Shown piece by piece: positions 10,316 through 18,880 of a DNA stretch of 64,000 nt. Made by a program: the position numbers and the translations under genes. Position 1 is the stretch's first letter. The number at the start of each line of letters is the position of its first letter. The stretch is from Sulfurimonas sp. CG01_land_8_20_14_3_00_36_23 (GTDB lineage Bacteria; Campylobacterota; Campylobacteria; Campylobacterales; Sulfurimonadaceae). Below the pieces are notes generated by a model. The model saw only the letters and a list, made by a program, of their open reading frames with translations. It ran no database searches and was not told the origin of the DNA. The stretch covers positions 124,001-188,000 of the forward strand of contig PETN01000016.1 of NCBI GenBank assembly GCA_002781365.1, written 5' to 3'.

Positions 10316-11669
10316 CATTAGTTTGACATATGCAAGTGGTGGAGCCTCTTCCGAGGTAATCCCTGATTTAACTTTTACATGGGTAGGTATCACATGTTTG
10401 ATGATATTTATAGTCGCTTACTACTTTGTAGCTACAGAGGAAAAGTATCATATTGATAAAGCAAAACCTGCTCTTTTTGCAGGAACAGTCATGTTTATGC
10501 TTATTGCAGGATATTATGCACTTAACCATTTAAACATGGATTTAGTCCATGTTCAAGCACAACATCTTATTCTTGAAATAGCGGAAATTTTCTTCTTCTT
10601 ATTTGTTGCTATGACCTATATAGAGACTTTAATTCATATGAATGTTTTTGAAAAACTAAAATATAGCCTCGTTTCAAAAGGGTATAACTACAGAAAACTT
10701 TTCTGGCTTACAGGTTTTTTAGCATTTTTTATCTCGCCAATTGCAGACAACCTCACAACTGCACTTATCCTCTCAACTGTTTTAATAACAATAGAGCGTG
10801 AGAATAAAAACTTTCTTGTCCCTGGTGCTATCAATATCGTTGTAGCGGCAAATGCAGGTGGTGCTTGGAGTCCTTTTGGAGATATTACAACGCTTATGGC
10901 TTGGACATCAGGTAAGGGTGCTTTTTCAGATTTCTTATTTTTGTTCCCTGCTTCTATCGGAGGTTATTTGATAACAGCTTATCTGCTTAGCAGATTTGTT
11001 CCTAGAACAAAACCAGATTTTGATGCTACAGCAGAAAAAGCTCCAGAGATGATGCATGGTGCAAATATTGTTATAGGACTTGGTATTTTCACTATTATCT
11101 CCGCTGTTTTATCGCATCAAGTTCTTCATCTTCCAGCTATGTGGGGAATGATGTTTGGTCTTGCTGTGCTTAAAGTTTTCCAATATGGATTAAAGAGAAA
11201 ATACAACTCAAAACTTAATATTTTTGAGTCTATGAGTAAGATAGAGAACAACACACTTCTCTTTTTCTTTGGTATCTTAGCTTCTGTTGGAGCACTCTAC
11301 TTCTTAGGCTGGCTAGCTTTAGCTGCTGTAGTATATGACCCTTCAGTTCTTGGACCAACTTGGTCAAATATCGGAGTTGGTTTTCTCTCAGCTATTGTAG
11401 ATAACGTACCAGTAATGTCAGCAATCTTAAAAGCAAATCCAGTGATGGGACTTGACCAATGGATGCTTGTAACTTTAACTGCTGGTGTTGGTGGTTCATT
11501 GATTAGTTTTGGCTCAGCTGCAGGTGTTGGTGTAATGGGTAAACTACCAGGAATTTATACTTTCGGCTCTCATATGAAATATGCATGGACTATCTTTATA
11601 GGGTATGCTGCTTCGGTTACTATCTGGTATCTTCAGTTTGAGATACTCGGTCTTTATATAAAACATTAA
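10284..11669 (+). CDS. nhaD: Na+/H+ antiporter NhaD
   Basis: A 461-residue inner-membrane protein of the ion-transporter (ArsB/NhaD) superfamily that exchanges cytoplasmic Na+ for H+. It opens with a cleavable-looking signal segment ending TYASGG, as in other NhaD proteins, and then has about a dozen hydrophobic helices. The characteristic ISPIADNLTTALILS and NAGGAWSPFGDITTLM segments, and the repeat-related AIVDNVPVMSAI and GGSLISFGSAAGVG segments, are visible. This antiporter type is common in marine and moderately halophilic bacteria. It overlaps the end of nadB and is followed by a hairpin. Confidence 0.93.
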   Translation: MMKLLIMLMLSISLTYASGGASSEVIPDLTFTWVGITCLMIFIVAYYFVATEEKYHIDKAKPALFAGTVMFMLIAGYYALNHLNMDLVHVQAQHLILEIAEIFFFLFVAMTYIETLIHMNVFEKLKYSLVSKGYNYRKLFWLTGFLAFFISPIADNLTTALILSTVLITIERENKNFLVPGAINIVVAANAGGAWSPFGDITTLMAWTSGKGAFSDFLFLFPASIGGYLITAYLLSRFVPRTKPDFDATAEKAPEMMHGANIVIGLGIFTIISAVLSHQVLHLPAMWGMMFGLAVLKVFQYGLKRKYNSKLNIFESMSKIENNTLLFFFGILASVGALYFLGWLALAAVVYDPSVLGPTWSNIGVGFLSAIVDNVPVMSAILKANPVMGLDQWMLVTLTAGVGGSLISFGSAAGVGVMGKLPGIYTFGSHMKYAWTIFIGYAASVTIWYLQFEILGLYIKH

Positions 11670-11684
11670 CAAACACTCTTTTTA

Positions 11685-11713
11685 AGCTTTTACACTTCTC
11701 GTGTGTAGAAGCT
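11685..11713 (+). terminator. Hairpin after nhaD
   Basis: An 11-bp stem with one G-U pair, AGCTTTTACAC (11685-11695) with GTGTAGAAGCT (11703-11713), and a 7-base loop. The downstream tract is pyrimidine-rich but not a clean T-run, so termination efficiency is uncertain. Confidence 0.55.
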
Positions 11714-11797
11714 ACTCTCCTCCCTCAAATCAAACATTAATATTATTTATAGTATCCTTTCAAACTTACTTATTATATCTCTTAAAAGGTCCCTCCA

Positions 11798-13348
11798 ATG
11801 ACAAATGTTAGTATCATAGTTTTAGATTTTGGTTCTCAATATACTCAACTTATAGCGCGTCGTCTCCGTGAAGATAAAATTTATTGTGAAATTCTTCCTT
11901 ACCATACTTCCGTAGAAGATATTAAAGCAAAAAATCCTAAAGGTGTTATTCTTAGCGGTGGTCCATCTTCTGTATATAACAAAGATGCTTACGTCGTTGA
12001 CCAAGGTGTTTACAACATGGGGATTCCTATTCTTGGAATCTGCTATGGAATGCAGAGAATCGCAGTCGATTTTGGTGGAAGTGTTATCCGTTCAAGTCAC
12101 CATGAGTATGGAAAAGCTGAGCTTACAATCAAGCAGATTGGAGAGGGTTGCTCTCCTCTTTTAGCAGATTGTGATGATGGGCGTATTGTTTGGATGAGTC
12201 ATAGTGATAAAGTGGATGTTCTTCCAGAGGGATTTATCCCGATTGCAACATCACAAAACTCTCCTTATGCAGCCATAGCAAATGAAGAAAAACGTGTCTA
12301 TGCTATGCAGTACCATCCAGAAGTACAGCACTCTGAAGAGGGTTATTTAATGCTTCGTAACTTTGCAAAAAATATTTGCGGAGTGACTGAGAAGTGGAAA
12401 ATGGAACACTTTTTAAAAGAGCAAATCAAATCTATTCGCCAAAGAGTAGGAACTGGAAAAGTTCTTTGTGGTTTAAGCGGTGGAGTGGATAGCTCTGTTG
12501 TTGCCGCTCTTCTTTATGAAGCGATAGGTGATCAACTTGTTCCTGTATTTGTAGATAATGGACTTTTAAGAAAAGGCGAAAGAGAGCAGGTTGAAGAGAT
12601 TTTTAGAATCAATCTTAAAGTGCCTTTAATCACTGTAGATGCAGTTGATAGCTTTTTAGGAAAATTAGCTGGCGTAAGTGACCCAGAGACAAAAAGAAAA
12701 ATCATTGGGCATACTTTTATAGAAGAGTTTGAAAAAGAGGCTAAAAAACATGATGGTATCAAGTTTTTAGCACAAGGGACACTCTACCCTGATGTGATTG
12801 AGTCGATTTCAGTCAATGGTCCATCTGAAGTTATCAAATCTCACCACAATGTTGGTGGTTTGCCAGATTGGATGGATTTTGAGCTTATCGAACCTCTACG
12901 TGAACTTTTTAAAGATGAAGTTCGTAAAATCGGCTTAGAGTTAGGCTTACCAGAAGCGATGATTAACCGTCATCCATTCCCTGGACCAGGACTCGCTATT
13001 AGAATCATGGGAGATGTAAATGTACCTGATTTAACGCTTCTTCGTGAGGCGGATGTTATCTTGATAGATGAGTTAAAAGCAAGTGGGTACTATGCTAAAA
13101 CATGGCAAGCATTTGTAGTCCTGCTCAATGTAAAATCTGTTGGTGTTATGGGTGATAACCGTACATACGACAATACAGTTTGTGTAAGAGTCGTTGAAGC
13201 AGTGGATGGAATGACAGCAACATTTGCACATCTTCCACATGATTTACTAGAGAGAATTTCTCGTCGTATTATTAATGAAGTGGACGGAATTAATAGAGTT
13301 GTATACGATATTTCATCTAAACCACCTGCTACAATCGAATGGGAGTAG
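11798..13348 (+). CDS. guaA: GMP synthase (glutamine-hydrolysing)
   Basis: A 516-residue bifunctional enzyme converting XMP to GMP. The N-terminal class I amidotransferase has the nucleophile Cys in GICYGMQ and the His-Glu of [10 protein letters not shown]. The central ATP pyrophosphatase has the P-loop [11 protein letters not shown]. The C-terminal dimerisation domain ends with the conserved PPATIEWE. It has its own upstream region after the nhaD hairpin and lies 44 bp before hemD. Confidence 0.98.
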   Translation: MTNVSIIVLDFGSQYTQLIARRLREDKIYCEILPYHTSVEDIKAKNPKGVILSGGPSSVYNKDAYVVDQGVYNMGIPILGICYGMQRIAVDFGGSVIRSSHHEYGKAELTIKQIGEGCSPLLADCDDGRIVWMSHSDKVDVLPEGFIPIATSQNSPYAAIANEEKRVYAMQYHPEVQHSEEGYLMLRNFAKNICGVTEKWKMEHFLKEQIKSIRQRVGTGKVLCGLSGGVDSSVVAALLYEAIGDQLVPVFVDNGLLRKGEREQVEEIFRINLKVPLITVDAVDSFLGKLAGVSDPETKRKIIGHTFIEEFEKEAKKHDGIKFLAQGTLYPDVIESISVNGPSEVIKSHHNVGGLPDWMDFELIEPLRELFKDEVRKIGLELGLPEAMINRHPFPGPGLAIRIMGDVNVPDLTLLREADVILIDELKASGYYAKTWQAFVVLLNVKSVGVMGDNRTYDNTVCVRVVEAVDGMTATFAHLPHDLLERISRRIINEVDGINRVVYDISSKPPATIEWE

Positions 13349-13392
13349 AGATTTAATATCTCGCTCCACCCTCAACCAAAAAGGGCTGACAG

Positions 13393-14028
13393 ATGCCAAA
13401 ACCTATTTATCTTTTTTCAACTTCAAAACATCCAGAGGCTATCAATGTCGCTTCCTTGGAGATCGAGCTTCTTAAACCTACTATAGATTTTTCCAAATAT
13501 GACTATCTTATTATTACTTCAAAGCAAGCGAGTGAGGCTTTAAAACAGTATGATAAAAGTGAATACATTCATATACCAAGCTTATGTGTTTCAAAAAAAA
13601 GTGCAGAGGCTTATGAAGCTTTGGGTGGAAAAGTTTTGGCATGTGGAAATGGGTATGGAGAGGATTTGTCTAAAACAATTCAAAAGTTTCCACATGCCAA
13701 GAGATGGCTCTATTTACGTGCGGAAGTGATAGCCTCAGATTTTATTTCCACATGCCAAAGAGAGGGTTGCAATATTGATACTGTTGTTGTTTATAAAAGC
13801 CAATGTTCACAAAATATACGGCATGTGGAAATAGAGCAAAACGCAGTTCTTATTTTTACTTCACCCTCAAGCGTAAACTGCTTTTTAGATAATCATACTA
13901 TTAATCAGGATTCTAAGATTATTGTCATTGGTGAAACAACCGCAAAAGCTTTACCTCGTGATATTGAGTATATTGTCTCAAAAGAGAGAACAATTGAGAA
14001 CTGTATGGATATTGCTTTACGTCTATAA
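13393..14028 (+). CDS. hemD: Uroporphyrinogen-III synthase
   Basis: A 211-residue enzyme that closes hydroxymethylbilane to uroporphyrinogen III for haem and sirohaem. The family is poorly conserved, but the bilobed pattern is clear: YDYLIITSKQASEAL in the first lobe, WLYLRAEVIASDF as hinge, VVVYKSQ, AVLIFTSPSSVNCFL and IIVIGETTAKAL in the second. Four copies of the dispersed 12-13-base motif fall within 195 bp (13638-13832) and are read in four different registers. This is the densest cluster in the window. Confidence 0.88.
   Translation: MPKPIYLFSTSKHPEAINVASLEIELLKPTIDFSKYDYLIITSKQASEALKQYDKSEYIHIPSLCVSKKSAEAYEALGGKVLACGNGYGEDLSKTIQKFPHAKRWLYLRAEVIASDFISTCQREGCNIDTVVVYKSQCSQNIRHVEIEQNAVLIFTSPSSVNCFLDNHTINQDSKIIVIGETTAKALPRDIEYIVSKERTIENCMDIALRL
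13638..13650 (+). repeat. Dispersed motif, full 13-mer, in hemD (1 of 4)
   Basis: GGCATGTGGAAAT, read in hemD as Ala-Cys-Gly-Asn. Confidence 0.92.
13687..13698 (-). repeat. Dispersed motif, 12-mer, in hemD (2 of 4)
   Basis: TTTCCACATGCC on the plus strand, read in hemD as Phe-Pro-His-Ala. Confidence 0.92.
13744..13756 (-). repeat. Dispersed motif, full 13-mer, in hemD (3 of 4)
   Basis: ATTTCCACATGCC on the plus strand, read in hemD as Ile-Ser-Thr-Cys, a register different from the second copy. Confidence 0.92.
13820..13832 (+). repeat. Dispersed motif, full 13-mer, in hemD (4 of 4)
   Basis: GGCATGTGGAAAT, read in hemD as Arg-His-Val-Glu-Ile, a register different from the first copy. Confidence 0.92.
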
Positions 14029-14052
14029 AAGAAAAATCAAGTATCCTTTTTG

Positions 14053-14058
14053 TATAAT
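14053..14058 (+). promoter_or_regulatory. -10 element of the putative 6S RNA
   Basis: TATAAT preceded by a T-rich stretch, as expected for sigma-70 promoters in Campylobacterota, which often lack a -35 box. It places a transcript start near 14066. Confidence 0.55.
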
Positions 14059-14065
14059 GACACTA

Positions 14066-14298
14066 ATAATCTGAGTGGTTCGAGACTTCGTGTATATGAG
14101 GGTTCTACATTTTCAAACTGCGAATACGTAGAGCTTTAGTGTGTTGGTGTTTTCGCTTGAGGTATGTTGACTCTGCCGATGAAAATGTCGCCGTTATAAA
14201 GCACTCTCTTCGCCCAAATTCGGCTTTTAGAACCAAGCCAATTACGAGACGGCCGCTTGGGTTATTGTCTACGAGTTTTTAACTGAGGTCTATTTTTT
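14066..14298 (+). ncRNA. ssrS: Probable 6S RNA upstream of purD
   Basis: About 230 nt without a credible reading frame lie between hemD and purD, are less AT-rich than ordinary spacers here, and are framed by a TATAAT box and a terminal T-run (14293-14298). The segment holds several helices, for example ACCAAGC pairing with GCTTGGGT around 14234-14265. As I recall, the 6S gene of Campylobacterota sits directly upstream of purD, so position supports the call. The hallmarks of RNase P RNA, SRP RNA and tmRNA are absent. Ends are approximate. 6S RNA binds sigma-70 RNA polymerase in stationary phase. Confidence 0.62.
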
Positions 14299-14342
14299 AT
14301 ATCTTATTTAATCACTTTTTTTTAAACTATAATGGAGCATAA

Positions 14343-15611
14343 ATGAAAATATTAATTTTAGGTAATGGTGGGAGAGAGTTCTCTATCGCGCGTGCAATTT
14401 CAAACGAAGATGCAGAACATGAACTTTTTTTTCAACCTGGAAATGGTGCAACAGGTACACTGGGTACAAACCTAAATATTAAAGATTATAATGATTTAGC
14501 ATCATGGGCAAAAGAGAATAAAATAGAACTCACAATTGTAGGTCCAGAAGCTCCCCTTGTAGATGGTGTTGTAGATATTTTTAAAGCAGAAGGTTTGGTG
14601 ATTTTTGGACCTAGCAAAGAGGCAGCGCAACTTGAAGGCTCTAAAGTTTACATGAAAAACTTTTTAGCAAAATATGCAATCCCGACAGCCAGATATATTG
14701 AGACGGATTCGATTGAAGATGCTTTTAAATTTGCGGACAGTTTAACTGCTCCAATCGTTGTAAAAGCGGATGGACTTTGTGGTGGTAAAGGTGTAATTAT
14801 TGCACAAAATCATGACGAGGCAAAAATCGCAATTAGCGAAATGCTCAGTGGAAAAAGTTTTGGAGATGCGGGACTTAAAGTTATCGTGGAAGAGTTTTTA
14901 GATGGGTATGAACTCTCTATGTTCGCTGTTTGTGATGGAGAGGATTATATTTTACTTCCAGCCGCACAAGATCACAAAAGACTTCATGATAATGATGAGG
15001 GTCCAAACACAGGTGGGATGGGTGCATACGCTCCGACACCACTTGTGGATGAAGCCCTTTATCAAAAAGTACGAGAGAGAATTATCCGACCAACTCTCGA
15101 TGGCATGCAAAAAGAGGGCGCACCTTTTGAAGGTGTACTTTTTATTGGCATCATGGTTGTAAACGGCGAGCCTATTACTTTAGAGTTTAACGTGCGTTTT
15201 GGTGATCCTGAGTGTGAAATCCTTATGCCACTTATGACATCAAGTGTTTCAGATATGTTTCTCAAAGCATCTACAAACAGATTGAATGAGATAAAAGTAG
15301 AGTTCTCAAAACAGTTCGCAGTTGGAGTCGTGATGGCGAGTAAAAACTATCCATACTCCAACTCAACGCCTGCTGAAATAATTGTAGATGAAGTGCATCA
15401 TGAAGAGGTGAAAAATTTTACTCATATCTCCTATGCAGGTGTGAGCATGGAAGATGGTGTTCTCTACGCGGATGGTGGAAGAGTCTTAGTCTGTGTTGGC
15501 TTAGGCGATAGTATCAAAGAAGCGAGAGACAGAGCTTACATGCGATGTGGTCAAGTTCACTTCGCAGGCAAACAACTTCGTACAGATATAGCGTATCAGG
15601 CACTCCAATAG
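14343..15611 (+). CDS. purD: Phosphoribosylamine-glycine ligase
   Basis: A 422-residue ATP-grasp enzyme making GAR, step 2 of purine synthesis. The N-terminal [13 protein letters not shown] motif, the ATP-grasp loop [14 protein letters not shown], the [23 protein letters not shown] signature and the metal-binding [10 protein letters not shown] are all intact. A GGAG ribosome site lies 5 bases before the ATG. A TATAAT at 14328-14333 directly abuts that GGAG and would give an almost leaderless transcript, so it may be coincidental. The RDD gene follows without a gap. Confidence 0.98.
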   Translation: MKILILGNGGREFSIARAISNEDAEHELFFQPGNGATGTLGTNLNIKDYNDLASWAKENKIELTIVGPEAPLVDGVVDIFKAEGLVIFGPSKEAAQLEGSKVYMKNFLAKYAIPTARYIETDSIEDAFKFADSLTAPIVVKADGLCGGKGVIIAQNHDEAKIAISEMLSGKSFGDAGLKVIVEEFLDGYELSMFAVCDGEDYILLPAAQDHKRLHDNDEGPNTGGMGAYAPTPLVDEALYQKVRERIIRPTLDGMQKEGAPFEGVLFIGIMVVNGEPITLEFNVRFGDPECEILMPLMTSSVSDMFLKASTNRLNEIKVEFSKQFAVGVVMASKNYPYSNSTPAEIIVDEVHHEEVKNFTHISYAGVSMEDGVLYADGGRVLVCVGLGDSIKEARDRAYMRCGQVHFAGKQLRTDIAYQALQ

Positions 15612-16061
15612 ATGAATGAAGAGTTACAAAACAGACTTTATAATGAAGGGATTGTTTTAGCAGAGACAAAAAAGAGAGCAATAGCTTTTGTGATAGATGA
15701 ACTCTTATTGTCATTTTTACTTGTATTTGCCTTATGGGACGCTTTCTCATCCGCTGCAACAACAGAAGAAATCATCAATTTAACGAATGCTTTTGTGTTG
15801 GAGTATATGTCAATGAAGATTATTTATCAAGCTTTTTTTGTCATGCAGTATGGAGCTACTTTAGGTAAAATCGCAATGAAAATTAGAGTGATAGAGATAA
15901 AAACGCTTCAAAGTCCCAATGTTCTTAGTGCCTTAAACCGCGCAATATTCCGTGTCATCAGCGAGATGTTTTTTTATCTTGGATTTTTGTGGGGAGTGTT
16001 AGATCCTTCACGCCAAGCATGGCATGATAAAACAGCAAAAACCTTGGTTGTAGATGCTTAA
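15612..16061 (+). CDS. RDD family membrane protein
   Basis: A 149-residue inner-membrane protein with about three hydrophobic helices. It has the RDD-family pattern: KKRAIAFVIDELLLSFLLVFALWDA at the start, QYGATLGKIAMKIRVIEI in the middle, and WGVLDPSRQAWHDKTAKTLVV at the end. The arginine and two aspartates that name the family can be matched. Its start abuts the purD stop, and its last 8 bp overlap lptD, so the three genes probably form one operon. Function is unknown; some RDD proteins have been implicated in ion transport. Confidence 0.82.
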   Translation: MNEELQNRLYNEGIVLAETKKRAIAFVIDELLLSFLLVFALWDAFSSAATTEEIINLTNAFVLEYMSMKIIYQAFFVMQYGATLGKIAMKIRVIEIKTLQSPNVLSALNRAIFRVISEMFFYLGFLWGVLDPSRQAWHDKTAKTLVVDA

Positions 16062-18222
16062 ACTCCTCTCTTTTTTTTTATTGGTTTGCATCTCCTTTTT
16101 AAATGCAGATGATAAAGTTGAAATCTATGCAACTTCCATGGAATCTCAAGGCGATATCGTAAAAGCACATGGTGAAGTGATGGTCATCTACAAAGATTAC
16201 TATTTGAGTGCTAAAGAAGCAGTGTATGACAAAAGTAGCGGTGAACTTGAACTCTTTGGAAATATCCGAGCAACGCAAGGAAAAGAGTATAAGCTTCTCG
16301 GCGACAGAGCAAAATTAAACATAGAAAAAAAAGAGAGAAGTTTTAAACCTTTTTTTATGCTTGAGAATAGTTCAAATGTTTGGCTTTGTGGAGATGAAGG
16401 CATAACAAATGATAAAGATATAGATATTGAGTCTGGGGTTATGAGTGGCTGTGATCCTACCGATCCACTTTGGACTATGGAGTTTTCATCCTCCTCTTAT
16501 AATTCAGACACAAAATGGCTGAATCTCTACAATACAAGAATCTACATCTATGACATACCAGTTTTTTATACGCCCTATTTTGGCTACTCTTTAGACACAA
16601 CAAGACGAACAGGACTTTTACAACCAGGAATAGGAATCTCTGATAAAGAGGGTCTCTTTTTTGAACAACCTTTTTATATTGCAGAGCAAAACTGGTGGGA
16701 TTTAGAGTTTAAGCCTCAAACAAGAACAAGTCGTGGATATGGTATTTACTCTACATTTAGATTTGTTGATAGTTGGATTTCCAAGGGAGAGTTCACTGCT
16801 GGATATTTTAAAGAGAAACCATCCTATTATGAAACAAATAATTTGGCGCATGATACACATTATGGATTGAAATTTAACTATGAAAATAGTGACTTCATCA
16901 ACCAACTCTTTGGAAGTTCACTGCAGGGTCAATCAGGACTCTATGTGGATGCAAACAATATGAATGATGTTGATTATATCAATCTCGCAAGCAATGATAC
17001 AACTCAAAATGCAACTTCCACGCAACTTCTCTCAAGAGTCAACATGTTTTACAACACAGATAAGAACTATTTCGCTTCCTATTTTAAATATTATAAAGAT
17101 TTAACGCTAGAAAAAAATGAAGAGACCCTTCAAAAACTACCTACATTTCAATACCACTACTATCTTGATAGCTTATTTGGAAACCATCTTTTGTATAACT
17201 TTGATTTGCAAACGAACAATATTCATAGAGATATAAATAAAAAAGTTGTTCAAACAAATCTAAATATACCTGTTACTCTTCAAACAACACTCTTTGATGA
17301 ATACCTTAATATCTCTTATAAGGCTCAGGTTTATGGACAACACTCAAGTTTTAGTGGCGATGAAGATACCCCGACAGGCATTTACAACGATGGAATTTTT
17401 CTAAGAAATTATAATGTTCTTCAAGCGTCAACACAATTAACTAAAGCGTATGAAGATTTTACGCATGTAGTGGGCTTTGGTGCAACTTATACGCTCAATG
17501 GCTCTCAAAGTAGAACGGGGTTTTATGAAGAGAATAAAGAGTTTTGTTCCGAAGCAGTAAATAAAAGCAGCGCACAGTGTGAATTTTACAATATTAGTGG
17601 CGTGCAGGAATATCTGCAATTAAGTTTTTCACAATATCTTTATGACATAGCAGGGGCACAAAAAATACATCATAGAGTTGCTCAGAATATTGCTTATGAA
17701 GAGAAAACCAGTTTAGGCGAGTTGGAAAATGAACTTGTTTATCAAATAACGAGTAATATTAATCTCTATAGTAATGCTTTTTATAATTATGATGAAAACT
17801 CTTTATCTAAATTTTTTAATCAGATTTCTTATAATGCCTATGGGTTTAATATTTCTCTGTCTCATTTATACAAAGATACATTTTTTGAAGCAACAGATAT
17901 TTCTTCACCTTATACAAGCTATATTACATCAAGTGCTAGTTATACTTACGATTCACATTACTCTTATAACGTCAGGTTTGATTATGATATGGAGTATGCA
18001 TTAAAAAAGAGTGCAGAGATAGGTTTCATGTACAAAAAAAGATGTTGGGAATTTGGACTAAGATATGTTGAGAACAATAGACCTGTCTTGGCTCAAGATA
18101 GCTCCTCTTCCGTGTATGATAGATACCTTTATTTTACGATTGTTCTAAAACCAATCATGGCACCTGGAACTCAGTCCTCAAATTTTGCGGCTAGACTTCC
18201 TGATAACTTACGAGGATTGTAG
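16054..18222 (+). CDS. lptD: LPS-assembly protein LptD
   Basis: A 722-residue outer-membrane beta-barrel that inserts lipopolysaccharide into the outer leaflet, working with LptE. A signal peptide ends near LLVCISFLNADD. Residues 20-110 form the OstA/LptA-like jellyroll (IYATSMESQGDIVKAHGEVMV, YDKSSGELELFGNI). The rest is a tyrosine- and asparagine-rich barrel with LDTTRRTGLLQPGIGIS and the near-terminal IVLKPIMAPGTQS. Cysteines are present in the jellyroll-barrel junction (WLCGDEG, SGCDPTDP) and the barrel. The gene is slightly shorter than enterobacterial LptD, as usual in this phylum. Confidence 0.93.
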   Translation: MLKLLSFFLLVCISFLNADDKVEIYATSMESQGDIVKAHGEVMVIYKDYYLSAKEAVYDKSSGELELFGNIRATQGKEYKLLGDRAKLNIEKKERSFKPFFMLENSSNVWLCGDEGITNDKDIDIESGVMSGCDPTDPLWTMEFSSSSYNSDTKWLNLYNTRIYIYDIPVFYTPYFGYSLDTTRRTGLLQPGIGISDKEGLFFEQPFYIAEQNWWDLEFKPQTRTSRGYGIYSTFRFVDSWISKGEFTAGYFKEKPSYYETNNLAHDTHYGLKFNYENSDFINQLFGSSLQGQSGLYVDANNMNDVDYINLASNDTTQNATSTQLLSRVNMFYNTDKNYFASYFKYYKDLTLEKNEETLQKLPTFQYHYYLDSLFGNHLLYNFDLQTNNIHRDINKKVVQTNLNIPVTLQTTLFDEYLNISYKAQVYGQHSSFSGDEDTPTGIYNDGIFLRNYNVLQASTQLTKAYEDFTHVVGFGATYTLNGSQSRTGFYEENKEFCSEAVNKSSAQCEFYNISGVQEYLQLSFSQYLYDIAGAQKIHHRVAQNIAYEEKTSLGELENELVYQITSNINLYSNAFYNYDENSLSKFFNQISYNAYGFNISLSHLYKDTFFEATDISSPYTSYITSSASYTYDSHYSYNVRFDYDMEYALKKSAEIGFMYKKRCWEFGLRYVENNRPVLAQDSSSSVYDRYLYFTIVLKPIMAPGTQSSNFAARLPDNLRGL

Positions 18223-18226
18223 TAGG

Positions 18227-18880
18227 ATGAAAACATATAAGAATATTTTCAAAAGTAGAGAAGACGCCGCTAAAAAGTTACATGATGTTATCCCGATGCA
18301 AAAGCTTAAAGATGAGTCTTGGAAGTTGGTTGCAGTCTCTTCTGGGGGGCTCTCCCTCTCTTCATTCTTAAGAGGGCGTTTCTTGAACCCTATAGAGTTT
18401 CTCTTCTCAGAAGCAATCTATGCGCCAAATAATGATGAATGCGAAATAGCAAGAGTGAGTGAGGGCGAAGAGATAGTTATAAATGAAGCACTTGTCACTG
18501 CATTTGAGATAAAGTATGATTATATTTATGGCGAAGCACGAAGAAAACATGAAGAGAAAATACTGAGTTATATCTACCAGTACAGAAAAGGAAGACACTT
18601 TCCATCTATGAAAGGTCAAGTGGTACTCCTTGTAGATGAGGGGAGTGAAACAGGGCTAAAGCTGATATCTGCTGTTAAAACGATTTTGGCTCAACGTCCC
18701 AAAGCTATCTATATAGCAGTGCCTATTTTGCCAAGTGATGTGCTGGAAAAATTAGATGAGTTTGCTGATGATGTTTTTTACATTCATCAAATAGATGATT
18801 ATGTTGAAACATCACTCTACTATGAAGAGTTTGAGACGATAGACGAAGATACAATTGAAAAATTACTTGAGGATAAATAA
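18227..18880 (+). CDS. Phosphoribosyltransferase-like protein
   Basis: A 217-residue protein starting at ATG 18227; an upstream ATG at 18185 overlaps lptD out of frame and is less likely. It has a type I PRTase fold: WKLVAVSSGGLSLSSFL near the start and GQVVLLVDEGSETGLKLISAV where the PRPP loop should be. The loop is divergent, with DEGSETG instead of the usual DD-x-x-x-TG-x-T, so activity is uncertain. Campylobacterota commonly have this gene near lptD and pnp. It overlaps the pnp start by one base (TAATG). Confidence 0.7.
   Translation: MKTYKNIFKSREDAAKKLHDVIPMQKLKDESWKLVAVSSGGLSLSSFLRGRFLNPIEFLFSEAIYAPNNDECEIARVSEGEEIVINEALVTAFEIKYDYIYGEARRKHEEKILSYIYQYRKGRHFPSMKGQVVLLVDEGSETGLKLISAVKTILAQRPKAIYIAVPILPSDVLEKLDEFADDVFYIHQIDDYVETSLYYEEFETIDEDTIEKLLEDK

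Noticed and set aside
13638-13832. The repeated GGCATGTGGAAAT as a CRISPR or tandem repeat array
   Set aside because: Spacing is irregular (about 50-65 bp here, kilobases elsewhere), orientations are mixed, and the copies are in coding sequence with no spacer-like unique segments or cas genes.
14066-14298. RNase P RNA, SRP RNA or tmRNA at the hemD-purD gap
   Set aside because: The GAGGAAAGTCC core of RNase P, the GGAAGCAGCC-type SRP tetraloop region, and a tRNA-like T-arm with CCA are all missing.
18185-18226. The upstream ATG of the phosphoribosyltransferase-like gene
   Set aside because: It would overlap the end of lptD out of frame, while ATG 18227 follows the lptD stop after 4 bases with a purine-rich site (GTAGTAGG).
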